Assembly (NCBI GenBank): GCA_001899715.1
Contig: MKWI01000006.1
Location: 496,001 to 560,000 of the forward strand
Origin: Sphingobium sp. 66-54
GTDB lineage: Bacteria > Pseudomonadota > Alphaproteobacteria > Sphingomonadales > Sphingomonadaceae
Length of the DNA stretch: 64,000 nt
Direction of reading: 5' to 3'
The position numbers were made by a program, and so were the translations under genes. Shown here piece after piece: positions 43,894 through 53,632 of this stretch (position 1 is its first letter; each line of letters starts with the position of its first letter). The notes under the pieces were generated by a model. It did not search any database. It saw only the letters and a program-made list of their open reading frames with translations, and was not told where the DNA came from.

Positions 43894-44071
43894 CAGTGCA
43901 GCGAACCAGCCGGGGCCGGCCATGCGCGAATCGGCCAGGTATCTTCACGAAATAGCGCGGGCGGAGAGCGGTGCTGAAAGCGTCAGACCGCAACGCGCAC
44001 TTATCTGCCGCCGTCACTACTACGCCCTGACATAGTTGTTGCCTCGCGCGATTTCCTGTCTCTCTTGATGT

Positions 44072-44115
44072 GCCCCTGACGCCGGGCGGCGGTTCGCCCG
44101 GCCTAATTCAGGGGC
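44072..44115 (+). promoter_or_regulatory. Hairpin masking the trbB ribosome site
   Basis: Nested stems: GCCCCTGA (44072-44079) with TCAGGGGC (44108-44115), and inside it GCCGGGCG (44081-44088) with CGCCCGGC (44095-44102). The outer 3' arm contains AGGGG (44110-44114), the Shine-Dalgarno for the TTG start at 44122. Folding would hide it and limit translation of the mating-pair operon. Confidence 0.6.
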
Positions 44116-44121
44116 CGTTTC

Positions 44122-45108
44122 TTGTCCGTCCAGCCGATCCGATCCGAAGCGAACACGCGCGGCGCGCGGATGCTGCGCACGGCGCTGGGGCCGTCGATCG
44201 CGGCCTGGCTCGACGATGCCGCCGTGATCGAGGTGATGCTGAACCCGGACGGACGGCTGTGGGTCGACCGGCTCGGCGAGGGCATCAGCGACACCGGCAT
44301 GACGCTGGCCGCCGCTGACGGCGAGCGCATCGTCCGCCTGGTCGCGCATCATGTCGGCGTCGAGGTTCATGCCCGGTCCCCGCGCGTCTCCGCCGAGCTG
44401 CCCGAAGGGGGCGAGCGGTTCGAGGGGCTGCTGCCGCCCGTCGTCGCGGCCCCGGCCTTCGCCATCCGCAAGCCCGCCGTCGCGGTGTTCACGCTCGACG
44501 ACTATGCGGCCGCCGGGATCATGTCGGCGGCCGAGGCGGCGGCATGCCGCGATGGCGTCGCCGCTCGCGCCAACATCCTCGTGGCGGGCGGCACCGGCAG
44601 TGGCAAGACCACGCTGGTCAATGCGCTGCTGGTGGAAGTCGCCAAGACCACCGACCGTATCGTCCTGATTGAGGACACGCGGGAGCTGCAATGCGCCGCG
44701 CCGAACCTCGTCGCCATGCGCACGAAGGATGGCGTCGTCTCGCTGTCCGATCTCGTCCGGTCCTCGCTGCGCCTGCGCCCTGATCGCATCCCGATCGGCG
44801 AGGTGCGCGGCGCCGAGGCGCTCGATCTCCTCAAAGCCTGGGGCACCGGCCATCCGGGCGGCATCGGCACGATCCACGCCGGAACCGCGCTCGGCGCGCT
44901 GCGCCGTATGGAGCAGCTCATTCAGGAGGCCGTCGTCACGGTCCCGCGCGCGCTGCTGGCCGAGACCATCGACCTGATCGCCGTGCTCGTCCGCGACGGG
45001 CACGGCCGCCGCCTCGCCGAGCTGGCCCGCGTCGAAGGGCTCGACGCCGCGACCGGCGACTACCGCCTCACGCCGCTCACCACCCCCCAGACCGGAGACC
45101 TGCCATGA
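44122..45108 (+). CDS. trbB: TrbB conjugative transfer ATPase
   Basis: A 328-residue VirB11-family hexameric ATPase that powers pilus and channel assembly. Key marks are [27 protein letters not shown], Walker [11 protein letters not shown] (155-164), the [11 protein letters not shown]sp box, and the [14 protein letters not shown]is box. TTG 44122 is taken because AGGGG lies 7 bases upstream and the family has a short leader before MLRTALG; ATG 44182 (that MLRTALG) is the alternative. First gene of the trb operon; overlaps trbC by 4 bp. Confidence 0.94.
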   Translation: MSVQPIRSEANTRGARMLRTALGPSIAAWLDDAAVIEVMLNPDGRLWVDRLGEGISDTGMTLAAADGERIVRLVAHHVGVEVHARSPRVSAELPEGGERFEGLLPPVVAAPAFAIRKPAVAVFTLDDYAAAGIMSAAEAAACRDGVAARANILVAGGTGSGKTTLVNALLVEVAKTTDRIVLIEDTRELQCAAPNLVAMRTKDGVVSLSDLVRSSLRLRPDRIPIGEVRGAEALDLLKAWGTGHPGGIGTIHAGTALGALRRMEQLIQEAVVTVPRALLAETIDLIAVLVRDGHGRRLAELARVEGLDAATGDYRLTPLTTPQTGDLP

Positions 45109-45473
45109 CCAACGACGCCACGCCTCTCAGGACCATGAAGGGCCGCCTGCTCGGCGGCACCGTGCTCGACCGCCTCGGCCATATCGGCATCACCGCGGCC
45201 GGGCTGCTCTACGCGATGCCCGCCCATGCGGGCGGATCGTCGATGCCGTGGGAGGCGCCGCTCCAGTCTATCCTCGAAAGCATCGAGGGGCCGGTCGCCA
45301 AGATCATCGCGGTGATGATTATCATCGTGACCGGGCTGACCCTGGCCTTCGGCGATACGTCGGGCGGGGCACGGCGGATGATCCAGATCGTGTTCGGTCT
45401 GTCGATCGCGTTCGCCGCGTCGAGCTTCTTCCTCTCGTTCTTTTCCTTCGGTGGCGGAGCGATGGTCGCATGA
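45105..45473 (+). CDS. trbC: TrbC/VirB2 pilin precursor
   Basis: A 122-residue pilin precursor: a long signal segment ending in PAHA (about residue 44), followed by two hydrophobic helices (VAKIIAVMIIIVTGLTLAFG and IQIVFGLSIAFAASSFFLSFF). It would be processed by signal peptidase and TraF and cyclised to form the conjugative pilus. Overlaps trbB and trbD by ATGA-type junctions. Confidence 0.9.
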   Translation: MTNDATPLRTMKGRLLGGTVLDRLGHIGITAAGLLYAMPAHAGGSSMPWEAPLQSILESIEGPVAKIIAVMIIIVTGLTLAFGDTSGGARRMIQIVFGLSIAFAASSFFLSFFSFGGGAMVA

Positions 45474-45751
45474 CCGGCGCGGCCGATCATGGCGAGCCCA
45501 TCGCGGGCTACTTCGCGCCGGTCCACCGGGCGCTGACCGAGCCGATATTGCTCGGAGGCGCCCCGCGCTCGCTCGCCATCGTCAACGGGACGCTGGCAGG
45601 CGCGATCGGGCTGGGCCTGCGCCTCTGGATCGCCGGCCTCGCGATATGGGCGATCGGCCATGCGCTCTCGGTATGGGCCGCGCGGCGCGATCCCCAGTTC
45701 GTCGACGTGGCCCGCCGCCACCTCCGCTACCCGACATGGATGCAGCCATGA
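45470..45751 (+). CDS. trbD: TrbD/VirB3 channel protein
   Basis: A 93-residue VirB3-family inner-membrane protein (YFAPVHRALTEPILLGGAPRSLAIVNGTLAGAIGLGLRLWIAGLAIWAIGHALSVWAARRDPQFVDVARRHL). Two adjacent membrane segments and the ARRDPQF box are diagnostic. It works with the TrbE ATPase. Starts in the trbC stop and ends in the trbE start. Confidence 0.92.
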   Translation: MTGAADHGEPIAGYFAPVHRALTEPILLGGAPRSLAIVNGTLAGAIGLGLRLWIAGLAIWAIGHALSVWAARRDPQFVDVARRHLRYPTWMQP

Positions 45752-48237
45752 TGAGCTTGCGCGAATACAGGAACGGCGCCGCGCATCTCGCCGACTTCCT
45801 GCCCTGGGCCGCGCTGGTCGGGACAAGCGTCGTTCTCAACAAGGACGGCAGCTTTCAGCGCACCGCCCGTTTTCGGGGACCGGACCTTGATTCCGCCACG
45901 CCAGCCGAGCTGGTCGCCACCACGGCGCGGCTCAACAATGCGCTGCGCCGTCTCGGCTCGGGCTGGGCAATCTTCGTCGAAGCGCAGCGCACGCCCGCGC
46001 TCGACTATCCGGAATCGGACTTTCCCGATCCGGTCTCGGCGCTGGTCGATATGGAGCGGCGCGAACAGTTTCGCGAAGAAGGCGCGCATTTCGAGAGCGA
46101 CTATTATCTGACGCTCCTCTGGATGCCACCGGCCGAGGACGCCGCCCGCGCCGAAACCTGGCTCTATGAAGGCCGTTCCGGCACGGGCGTCGATCCGTGG
46201 GAATTGCTCCAGAGCTTTACCGATCGCAGCGACCGGGTGCTCAATCTGGTCGAGGGCTTCGTGCCCGAGGTTTGCTGGCTCGATGACGGCGAGACGCTGA
46301 CTTACCTGCACAGCACGATCTCGACCCGGCGCCAGCGCGTGCGCGTGCCGGAAACGCCGATGCATCTCGACGCGCTGCTCGCCGACGAGCCGCTGACCGG
46401 CGGGCTGGAGCCGAAACTCGGCGACCATCATCTGCGCACGCTGACGATCACGGGATTCCCGAGCGTCACCTTCCCCGGCCTGCTCGACGAACTGAACCGG
46501 CTCGCCTTCGAGTATCGCTGGTCGACCCGCGCGATCATGCTCGACAAGACCGACGCGACGAAGCTGCTGACCCGCATCCGCCGCCAATGGTTCGCCAAGC
46601 GCAAAAGCGTTGCTGCGATCCTCAAGGAAGTGATGACCAACGAGGCATCGACGCTGCTCGACAGCGATGCCTCGAACAAGGCGGCCGACGCCGACACTGC
46701 CTTGCAGGAGCTGGGCGCCGACTACGCCGGCATGGCCTATGTCACCGCCAGCGTGACGGTGTGGGACCGCGATCCCGCCATTGCGGCTGAAAAGCTGCGG
46801 CTGGTCGAAAAGGTCATCCAGGGTCGCGACTTCACCGTGATCCCCGAGGGCATGAACGCGATCGAGGCGTGGCTTGGGAGCCTCCCCGGCCACACCTATG
46901 CCAACGTCCGCCAGCCTCCGATTTCCACCATCAATCTCGCCCACCTGATCCCCCTGTCAGCAGTATGGGCGGGGCCGGAACGGGACGAGCATTTCGGTGC
47001 GCCCCCCTTGCTTTATGGCAAGACCGAAGGCTCGACCCCGTTCCGGTTTTCCCTTCATGTCGGCGATGTCGGGCACACCCTCATCGTCGGGCCGACCGGC
47101 TCCGGCAAGTCGGTGCTGCTTGCACTGATGGCGATGCAATTTCGCCGCTACGAGAACGCGCAGGTCTTCGCCTTCGATTTCGGCGGCAGCATCCGCGCGG
47201 CTGCGATCGGTATGGGCGGCGACTGGCAGGATCTCGGCGGGATGCTCGCCGACGAGGCCGGGGACGGCGTGCAGCTCCAACCGCTCGCCCATATTGACGA
47301 CCCAGCCGAACGCGCCTGGGCCGCCGAATGGCTGGCGGCGATCCTCGCATCCGAGAATGTGACCGTCGACCCGCAGGCCAAGGAGCATATCTGGTCGGCG
47401 CTGACCTCGCTCGCCACCGCGCCGATCGCGGAACGGACCCTGACGGGCCTTGCCGTCCTGCTCCAGAGCCAGCAGCTCAAGCAGGCGCTCGCGCCCTGGT
47501 GCGTGGGCGGAGCATGGGGCCGGCTGCTCGATGCCGAGACCGAGCGGCTTGGCGAGGCCACCGTTCAGGTGTTCGAGACCGAAGGCTTGATGGAAAGCGG
47601 CGCGGCCCCGGCCGTCCTGTCCTACCTGTTTCACCGCATCGCGGGGCGGCTCGACGGCAGCCCGACGCTCATCGTCATCGACGAGGGCTGGCTGGCGCTG
47701 GGATCGCCCGCGTTCGCCAAACAGCTTTCGGAATGGCTGGTGACGCTGCGTAAGAAGAACGCCAGCGTCATCTTCGCCACCCAGTCGCTCGCGCAGATCG
47801 AGGGCAGCACGATCGCGCCCGCCATCGTCGAGAGCTGTCCGACCCGGATATTCCTGCCGAACGAACGCGCGGTCGAACCGCAGATCGCGGTGATCTACGA
47901 GCGGTTCGGGCTCAACGCCCGCCAGATCGAAATCCTGAGCCGGGCGACGCCGAAGCGCGATTATTACTGCCAGTCAAGGCGCGGCAACCGCCTGTTCGAG
48001 CTGGGGCTTGGCGAGGTCGCGCTGGCCTTCGCCGCCGCCTCTTCCAAGACCGATCAGCGCCGGATCGCGGAGCTGGTGGAGGCGCATGGCGCGCCTGCCT
48101 TCGCGGCCGAATGGCTGCGTCACCGCGGCTGCGCCTGGGCGGTCGAGCTTCTTCCCGAACCTCAACCCGATCCGCTGGCCGGAAACCGGGAAGATACCGG
48201 CCAGCTCCCCCTTGCCTTGAAGGACATGATCCCATGA
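45748..48237 (+). CDS. trbE: TrbE/VirB4 conjugative ATPase
   Basis: An 829-residue VirB4-family ATPase. The N-terminal CagE/TrbE domain (SLREYRNGAAHLADFLPWAALVG...) is followed by Walker A VGPTGSGKSVLLALMAMQF (near residue 450) and Walker B LIVIDEGWLALG with IFATQSLAQIEGS. It energises pilus biogenesis and DNA transfer. The start is a tandem ATGATG at 45748 overlapping the trbD stop. Full length, no damage seen. Confidence 0.95.
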   Translation: MMSLREYRNGAAHLADFLPWAALVGTSVVLNKDGSFQRTARFRGPDLDSATPAELVATTARLNNALRRLGSGWAIFVEAQRTPALDYPESDFPDPVSALVDMERREQFREEGAHFESDYYLTLLWMPPAEDAARAETWLYEGRSGTGVDPWELLQSFTDRSDRVLNLVEGFVPEVCWLDDGETLTYLHSTISTRRQRVRVPETPMHLDALLADEPLTGGLEPKLGDHHLRTLTITGFPSVTFPGLLDELNRLAFEYRWSTRAIMLDKTDATKLLTRIRRQWFAKRKSVAAILKEVMTNEASTLLDSDASNKAADADTALQELGADYAGMAYVTASVTVWDRDPAIAAEKLRLVEKVIQGRDFTVIPEGMNAIEAWLGSLPGHTYANVRQPPISTINLAHLIPLSAVWAGPERDEHFGAPPLLYGKTEGSTPFRFSLHVGDVGHTLIVGPTGSGKSVLLALMAMQFRRYENAQVFAFDFGGSIRAAAIGMGGDWQDLGGMLADEAGDGVQLQPLAHIDDPAERAWAAEWLAAILASENVTVDPQAKEHIWSALTSLATAPIAERTLTGLAVLLQSQQLKQALAPWCVGGAWGRLLDAETERLGEATVQVFETEGLMESGAAPAVLSYLFHRIAGRLDGSPTLIVIDEGWLALGSPAFAKQLSEWLVTLRKKNASVIFATQSLAQIEGSTIAPAIVESCPTRIFLPNERAVEPQIAVIYERFGLNARQIEILSRATPKRDYYCQSRRGNRLFELGLGEVALAFAAASSKTDQRRIAELVEAHGAPAFAAEWLRHRGCAWAVELLPEPQPDPLAGNREDTGQLPLALKDMIP

Positions 48238-48953
48238 AAGCCACCATCCTGCGCCGCGCCATGCTGGCCGGCGCGATCGCCACGTCCGGCATGATCGGCA
48301 CCACCGCCGCGACGCCCGCGCACGCCCAGTTCGGCGGGATCGTCTATGACCCGACCAATTACGCCCAAAACGTGCTGACCGCCGCCCGGTCGCTCCAGCA
48401 GATCAACAACCAGATTCAGCAAATTCAGCAGCAGGCGACGAGCCTCATCAACGAGGCGCGCAATCTCGCTTCGCTGCCGCTCTCGACGGTCGACGTTCTC
48501 CAGCAGCAGGTCCGGCAGACGCAGCAGCTGCTTAGGCAGGCCCAGCGCATCGCCTACGATGTCCGGGACATCCAGAGCGCCTTCACCGACCGTTACAAGG
48601 GCACCGCGCTCACCGGCACCAACGCCCAGATGATCGCCAATGCGAACGCGCGCTGGGAGGACAGCGTCGGCGCGTTCCAGGACTCCTTGCAGGTGCAGGC
48701 CGGCGTCGTCGGTAATATCGAGGGCGCGCGCACCACGATGAACAGCCTGGTCTCGGCCAGTCAGTCGGCGACCGGCGCGCTCCAGGCCGCGCAGGCGGGC
48801 AACCAGCTTCTCGCCCTGCAATCGCAGCAGCTCGCCGACCTCACCGCCGCCGTCGCGGCGCAGGGACGGGCGCAGTCGCTCGACGCCGCGCGGCAGGCCG
48901 CGATCGAGGCGGAGGGGCGCGAACGCTTCCGCCGCTTCTTCGGCCGCGACTGA
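48234..48953 (+). CDS. trbJ: TrbJ/VirB5 conjugative transfer protein
   Basis: A 239-residue exported protein with signal peptide (MLAGAIATSGMIGTTAATPAHAQ) and long Gln-rich coiled-coil helices (SLQQINNQIQQIQQQATSLINEAR, LQQQVRQTQQLLRQAQ). It ends RERFRRFFGRD. TrbJ is a minor pilus-tip or periplasmic component. Overlaps trbE by ATGA. Confidence 0.92.
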   Translation: MKATILRRAMLAGAIATSGMIGTTAATPAHAQFGGIVYDPTNYAQNVLTAARSLQQINNQIQQIQQQATSLINEARNLASLPLSTVDVLQQQVRQTQQLLRQAQRIAYDVRDIQSAFTDRYKGTALTGTNAQMIANANARWEDSVGAFQDSLQVQAGVVGNIEGARTTMNSLVSASQSATGALQAAQAGNQLLALQSQQLADLTAAVAAQGRAQSLDAARQAAIEAEGRERFRRFFGRD

Positions 48954-48966
48954 CAGGAGAAGCCGC

Positions 48967-49350
48967 ATGTCGCGCAATGCAAAGATCGCCGGTGTCGCCG
49001 CGCTCGGCGGCATCATGCTGGCCGTGGCGCTCGCGGGCTCGCGCGAACCGCATGAACCGCAGCTTGAAGCCGTCCTGCCCGTCCTTGAAGAAGGAGAGCA
49101 GGAGAAGCGGCTGGCGCGCGAACTGGAACGCTGCGCCACGCTCACCATGCCGGATTCCGGCTGCGAGGCGGCATGGGCGGAAAAGCGCCGCCGCTTCTTC
49201 GGCAAGGATGCCGACGCGCCCGCGCCGGGCGAGCATCCTGCGCTTCCCGCCGCATATGACAGCGACGGCAGCCGGGCTGACGAGGCGATCCGGCCGGAGC
49301 TTCCCGGCCCCTTTGTCCCCGCCGATCAGGCCGGGAGCACCGCGCCGTGA
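48967..49350 (+). CDS. TrbK-alt type entry-exclusion protein
   Basis: A 127-residue protein with an N-terminal hydrophobic anchor (IAGVAALGGIMLAVALAGS) and a short conserved motif LARELERCATLTMPDSGCEAAWAEKRRRFFG with two cysteines. This fits the 'TrbK-alt' family placed between trbJ and trbL, which is thought to block redundant mating. The C-terminal part is acidic and variable. A second exclusion-like protein is encoded at 53858-54163. Confidence 0.85.
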   Translation: MSRNAKIAGVAALGGIMLAVALAGSREPHEPQLEAVLPVLEEGEQEKRLARELERCATLTMPDSGCEAAWAEKRRRFFGKDADAPAPGEHPALPAAYDSDGSRADEAIRPELPGPFVPADQAGSTAP

Positions 49351-50699
49351 GTGACACCGGGATCGTCGATACCTTCCTCGACACCTTCACCAGCTACATC
49401 GACAGCGGCTTTGGCCTGCTCGGCGGCGAGGTCGGCTTCCTGTCCTCGACCCTTATCGCGATCGACGTGACCATCGCCGGGCTGTTCTGGGCCTGGGGCG
49501 CCGATGAGGACGTGATCCAGCGGCTGGTCAAGAAAACCCTCTATATCGGCGCCTTCGCCTTCATCATCGGCAATTTCCAGACACTGGCGACGATCCTGTT
49601 CGACAGCTTCGCGGGGCTGGGGCTCAAGGCGAGTGGCGATGCCCTCAGCCTCGCGGAGTTCATGAAGCCCGGCACGATCGCTGCAAAGGGTCTCGATGCG
49701 GCGCAGCCACTGATCGACGCGATGGAGGCCTATAACAGCCTCTGGTCGGTGTTCGCCAATCTCGCGATCATCGCCGTGCTGCTGCTCGCCTATCTGATCG
49801 TCGTCCTCGCCTTCTTCATTATCGCCATCCAGATATTCATCACCCTGATCGAGTTCAAGCTGGTGACGCTGGCCGGATTCGTCCTGCTGCCCTTCGCCTT
49901 CTGGAACCGCACCGCGTTCATGGCCGAAAAAGTGCTCGGCCATATCGTCTCCAGCGGGATCAAGGTGCTGGTGCTCGCGGTCATCACCGGGATCGGCACG
50001 ACCCTGTTCAGCACGTTCACGGCGACGGTCGGTCCCGAACCCGACGCGCGGCAGGTTCTGGCGATCGCGCTCGGCGCGCTGTCGCTGCTCGGCCTGTCGA
50101 TCTTCGGCCCCGGCATCGCCAACGGGATCGTCTCGGGCGGGCCGCAGCTCGGCGCGGGCGCGGCGGCCGGCACCGTGCTGGCGGCGGGCGGCGCGCTGGT
50201 CGGTGGCGCCGCCGCCGCGAAGCTCGGCGTCGGCGCTGCCGCCTCGACCATAGGCGCGACCGGGCGGATGGGTGCGGCAGCCGCGCAAGGCGGCGCGCGC
50301 ATGGCGGGCGGCGCGGCGGGCGCCTACAGCGTCGGCTCGCTCGGCAGGAGCGGCGCGGGCGCTGTGGCGGGCGGCATGGCCGCTGTCGGACAGACGGCGG
50401 CGACCGGCGCCGTCAATGCCGCGCTCTCGCCGCTGCGCCGGATGGCCGGCAAGGCGAGCGCATCCATGAAGGACAACTTCCGCACAGGCGCCCGCGCCGG
50501 GCTGGGCGTCGCTCCCGCATCGGGAAGTCCCGCGCCCGCGGCATCGCCGGCAGCCCCGGCTTCCGCGCCGCCCGCATGGGCCTCGGCCATGAAGCAGCGC
50601 CAGTCCGCGACCCACGGCGCGACCGTCCTCGCTCACACGATGAAGGCCGGCGACAGCCACGGCGGCGGCGGCGGTCCCGACGTCAAGGAAAGGGAGTGA
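49347..50699 (+). CDS. trbL: TrbL/VirB6 channel protein
   Basis: A 450-residue polytopic inner-membrane protein with about six hydrophobic helices in residues 20-260 (FLSSTLIAIDVTIAGLFWAWG, LAIIAVLLLAYLIVVLAFFIIAIQIFITLIEF). A long Ala/Gly-rich cytoplasmic or periplasmic tail (about 270-450) follows. It forms part of the DNA translocation pore. GTG 49347 overlaps the exclusion gene stop. Confidence 0.93.
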   Translation: MSDTGIVDTFLDTFTSYIDSGFGLLGGEVGFLSSTLIAIDVTIAGLFWAWGADEDVIQRLVKKTLYIGAFAFIIGNFQTLATILFDSFAGLGLKASGDALSLAEFMKPGTIAAKGLDAAQPLIDAMEAYNSLWSVFANLAIIAVLLLAYLIVVLAFFIIAIQIFITLIEFKLVTLAGFVLLPFAFWNRTAFMAEKVLGHIVSSGIKVLVLAVITGIGTTLFSTFTATVGPEPDARQVLAIALGALSLLGLSIFGPGIANGIVSGGPQLGAGAAAGTVLAAGGALVGGAAAAKLGVGAAASTIGATGRMGAAAAQGGARMAGGAAGAYSVGSLGRSGAGAVAGGMAAVGQTAATGAVNAALSPLRRMAGKASASMKDNFRTGARAGLGVAPASGSPAPAASPAAPASAPPAWASAMKQRQSATHGATVLAHTMKAGDSHGGGGGPDVKERE

Positions 50700-50706
50700 T
50701 CCGAAA

Positions 50707-51390
50707 ATGTTCCGACGACCCACCATCCGCTACGGCCAGACCCCCGAACCCGCGACGCCCTACCAGCGCGCCGCGCAGGTCTGGGACGACCGCATCGGTT
50801 CCGCCCGCGTGCAGGCGAAGAACTGGCGCCTTGCCTTCTTCGGCGCGCTCGCCCTGTCCGGTGGGCTCTCGGCCGGACTCGTCTGGCAATCCGCCCGCGG
50901 CCATATCGTGCCCTGGGTGGTGCAGGTCGATCGGCTCGGCGAAGCGCAGGCCGTCGCTCCCGCCGAAACCGGCTACCGCCCGACCGATCCGCAGATCGCG
51001 TTCCATCTCGCCCGGTTCATCGAGCAGGTCAGGGCGATCCCGGCCGATCCGGTCATCGTCCGGCAGAACTGGCTCAGGGCTTACGATTTCACGACCGACA
51101 AGGGCGCACTGGCGCTCAACGACTACGCGCGCGCCAACGATCCGATCGCACAGGTCGGCAAGGTGCAGGTCGCGGTGGACGTCTCCAGCGTGATCCGTGC
51201 CTCCGGCGACAGCTTCCGCGTCGCCTGGATCGAGCGGCGCTATCAGGACGGCAGTCTCGCCGAGACGACCCGCTGGTCGGCGATCCTCACTGTCGTTGTC
51301 CAGACCCCGCGCACCCCCGACGCGCTGCGCAAGAACCCGCTCGGCGTGTTCGTCAACGCCCTCAACTGGAGCAAGGAGCTGTCGCAATGA
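50707..51390 (+). CDS. trbF: TrbF/VirB8 channel protein
   Basis: A 227-residue VirB8-like protein: a short cytoplasmic N-terminus, one transmembrane helix (LAFFGALALSGGLSAGLVW) and a periplasmic NTF2-like domain (HIVPWVVQVDRLGEAQAV, WIERRYQDGSLAETTRWSAILTVVVQTPRTPDALRKNPLGVFVNALNWSKEL). It is an assembly factor of the inner-membrane complex. Overlaps trbG by 4 bp. Confidence 0.94.
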   Translation: MFRRPTIRYGQTPEPATPYQRAAQVWDDRIGSARVQAKNWRLAFFGALALSGGLSAGLVWQSARGHIVPWVVQVDRLGEAQAVAPAETGYRPTDPQIAFHLARFIEQVRAIPADPVIVRQNWLRAYDFTTDKGALALNDYARANDPIAQVGKVQVAVDVSSVIRASGDSFRVAWIERRYQDGSLAETTRWSAILTVVVQTPRTPDALRKNPLGVFVNALNWSKELSQ

Positions 51391-52409
51391 CACGCATGTC
51401 CGCCCGCCATGCCGCCAGCGCGGTTATGTTATTGTCCGCAACCGCGCTGGCCGGCTGCGCCACCTCATCGGCGAAAGCGCCGAGCATCGCTTACGATGAT
51501 CCACCGCGCGAGATCGCGGCCACGCCGGCCGCACAACCGCCACGCGTGGTCGAGGTGGTGACTATCCCCGAACCGCTGCCGCTTCCGGGCCAGTTGAAGC
51601 CGGTCACGCAAAGCGCCTCGCCGCGAGAAGCGACCGATCCGCGCCGCCGCGTCGGGGCCGCGAACGCGGCCGCCCGCGTGCAACCCACCCGCGACGGCTA
51701 TGTGAACGCCATCCAGCAATATCCCTGGACCGAAGGCGCGCTTTATCAGGTATATACCGCGCCCGGCCAGGTGACGGACATCGCGCTTCAGGAGGGCGAG
51801 CAGCTCGTCGGGCCGGGGCCGGTCGCGGCCGGCGACACCGTGCGCTGGATCATCGGCGACACGGTGAGCGGCAGCGGCGCGACGGCGCGCGTGCATATCC
51901 TCGCGAAGCCCACGCGGCCCGACATTTTCACTAACCTCGTCATCAACACCGACCGGCGCACCTATCATATCGAACTGCGCGCGACGGCCTCGACCTATAT
52001 GGCGTCGGTGTCGTGGACCTATCCGCAGGACGCGCTGATCGCCCTGCGCGGCGCAAACGCCGCCGCTGCCGCCTCGGCCCCCGTCGCCACCGGCATCGAC
52101 ATCGCGGCGCTCAATTTCCGCTACCGGATCGAGGGCGACCGCGTGCCGTGGAAGCCCGTGCGCGCCTTCGACGATTCCGCGCAGGTGTTCATCGAGTTCC
52201 CGGCCGGGATCTCGCAGGGCGAGATGCCGCCGCTGTTCGTGACCGGCGCGGCTGGCGACGCCGAGCTGGTCAATTACCGCGTGCAGGGGCGCTATATGGT
52301 GGTCGATCGCCTGTTCGCCAGCGCGGAATTGCGCCTGAGCGACAAGCGCACCGAGCGGCGCGTGCGAATCGTGCGCGACGGCGCGGACACGTCCCGCAGG
52401 GGGCGGTGA
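51387..52409 (+). CDS. trbG: TrbG/VirB9 outer-membrane complex protein
   Basis: A 340-residue VirB9-family protein with a lipoprotein-type leader (LLSATALAGCATSS, lipobox LAGC). It has the conserved YPWTEGALYQVYTAPGQVTDIALQEGEQLV region and a C-terminal beta domain (NFRYRIEGDRVPWKPVRAFDDSAQVFIEFP). In this operon type a separate VirB7 is not seen, so the lipidated N-terminus may serve that role. The stop overlaps the trbI start. Confidence 0.94.
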   Translation: MTRMSARHAASAVMLLSATALAGCATSSAKAPSIAYDDPPREIAATPAAQPPRVVEVVTIPEPLPLPGQLKPVTQSASPREATDPRRRVGAANAAARVQPTRDGYVNAIQQYPWTEGALYQVYTAPGQVTDIALQEGEQLVGPGPVAAGDTVRWIIGDTVSGSGATARVHILAKPTRPDIFTNLVINTDRRTYHIELRATASTYMASVSWTYPQDALIALRGANAAAAASAPVATGIDIAALNFRYRIEGDRVPWKPVRAFDDSAQVFIEFPAGISQGEMPPLFVTGAAGDAELVNYRVQGRYMVVDRLFASAELRLSDKRTERRVRIVRDGADTSRRGR

Positions 52410-53632
52410 TGGCCGATCCCACCAATACGCCCGTCCAGCCAGCGCCGCAGGCATCCCCCCAACCCGCATCCGCGAACCCCGCCGCCTTTCAGCTTCGCGG
52501 GCCTGCGCCGCGCGTCATGCGCCTTTCGAGGAAGGCGCTGGCGACGCTCGGCGTGGTCGCGGGGCTCGGTATCGGCGGCTCGCTCTGGTATGCGCTCGCG
52601 CCCAAAGGAGAACAGGCGGCGAAGGAACTCTACAATACCGACAGCCGCGCCGCATCCGAGACCATCACCTCGGGGCCGAAGGATTACGGCCAGGTCCCGA
52701 AGCTCGGCCCCAGGCTTCCCGGCGATCTCGGCGGCCCGATCGTCTCGGCGCAGCAGCGCGGGGAGAATGTGCCCGTGCCACCGGTCGGCGCGCAGCCCGA
52801 TCCGCGCATCCAGGCCGCCGAAGCCGCTCGCCAGCGCATCGCCCAGGAACGCGATGCAGCCCGCACCAGCATGGTGTTCCTCGGCGGAAGCAGCGCCGGG
52901 ACCGGTGCGATGCCGTCCTTGCCGAGCCTCGCCATCGCAGCGCCGGAGGCCGCAGCTCCGCAACCGTCAGAGGCTGCGCAGGGCGACCAAGCCGCCAAGC
53001 GGGCGTTCATGGCGCAAGCGACCAATCAGCGCACTGTCAGCGCCGAGCGGCTGACCGCGCCGGCCTCGCCCAACATTGTCCAGGCCGGCAGCATCATCCC
53101 CGCCGCGCTGATCACCGGCATCCGTTCCGACCTTCCCGGCCAGATCACCGCCCAGGTGACGCAGAACGTCTATGACAGCATCACCGGGCGCATCCTGCTC
53201 ATTCCGCAGGGCGCGCGGCTGATCGGCGAATATGACAGCGAGGTCGCCGCGGGGCAGACGCGTGTGCTGCTCTCCTGGGACCGCCTCATCATGCCGGACG
53301 GGCGCTCGATCGTTCTCGAGCGCCAGCCCGGAACGGACGCCGCGGGATTTGCGGGGCTACAGGGTCGCGTCAATCAGCATTGGGGCAATCTGCTGAAAGC
53401 CGCCGCCGTCTCGACCTTGCTCGGCGTCGGCGCCGAGCTGGGGGCCGACAGCGAGGACGACCTCACCCGCGCGCTTCGGCGGGGATCGCAGGACACCATC
53501 AACCAGACCGGACAGCAGGTCGTGCGGCGGCAGCTCAATGTGCAGCCGACGCTCACCATCCGGCCGGGGCATCCGCTCAGGGTCGTCCTGACGAGAGATT
53601 TGATCCTCGAACCCATCGGAGCAACGCGATGA
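52409..53632 (+). CDS. trbI: TrbI/VirB10 channel protein
   Basis: A 407-residue VirB10-family protein: a Pro-rich cytoplasmic leader, one transmembrane helix (ALATLGVVAGLGIGGSLWYAL), a Pro-rich periplasmic segment and the C-terminal beta-barrel domain (IVQAGSIIPAALITGIRSDLPGQITAQVTQNVYDSITGRILLIPQGARLIGEY, LTIRPGHPLRVVLTRDLIL). It spans both membranes and gates the channel. Overlaps trbG and the DUF2274 gene. Confidence 0.95.
   Translation: MADPTNTPVQPAPQASPQPASANPAAFQLRGPAPRVMRLSRKALATLGVVAGLGIGGSLWYALAPKGEQAAKELYNTDSRAASETITSGPKDYGQVPKLGPRLPGDLGGPIVSAQQRGENVPVPPVGAQPDPRIQAAEAARQRIAQERDAARTSMVFLGGSSAGTGAMPSLPSLAIAAPEAAAPQPSEAAQGDQAAKRAFMAQATNQRTVSAERLTAPASPNIVQAGSIIPAALITGIRSDLPGQITAQVTQNVYDSITGRILLIPQGARLIGEYDSEVAAGQTRVLLSWDRLIMPDGRSIVLERQPGTDAAGFAGLQGRVNQHWGNLLKAAAVSTLLGVGAELGADSEDDLTRALRRGSQDTINQTGQQVVRRQLNVQPTLTIRPGHPLRVVLTRDLILEPIGATR

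Noticed and set aside
41422-43923. Open frame of 833 codons on the minus strand opposite traG and the CopG gene
   Set aside because: It is the antisense of clear coding sequence in GC-rich DNA, is Arg/Gly/His-rich, and shows no family resemblance.
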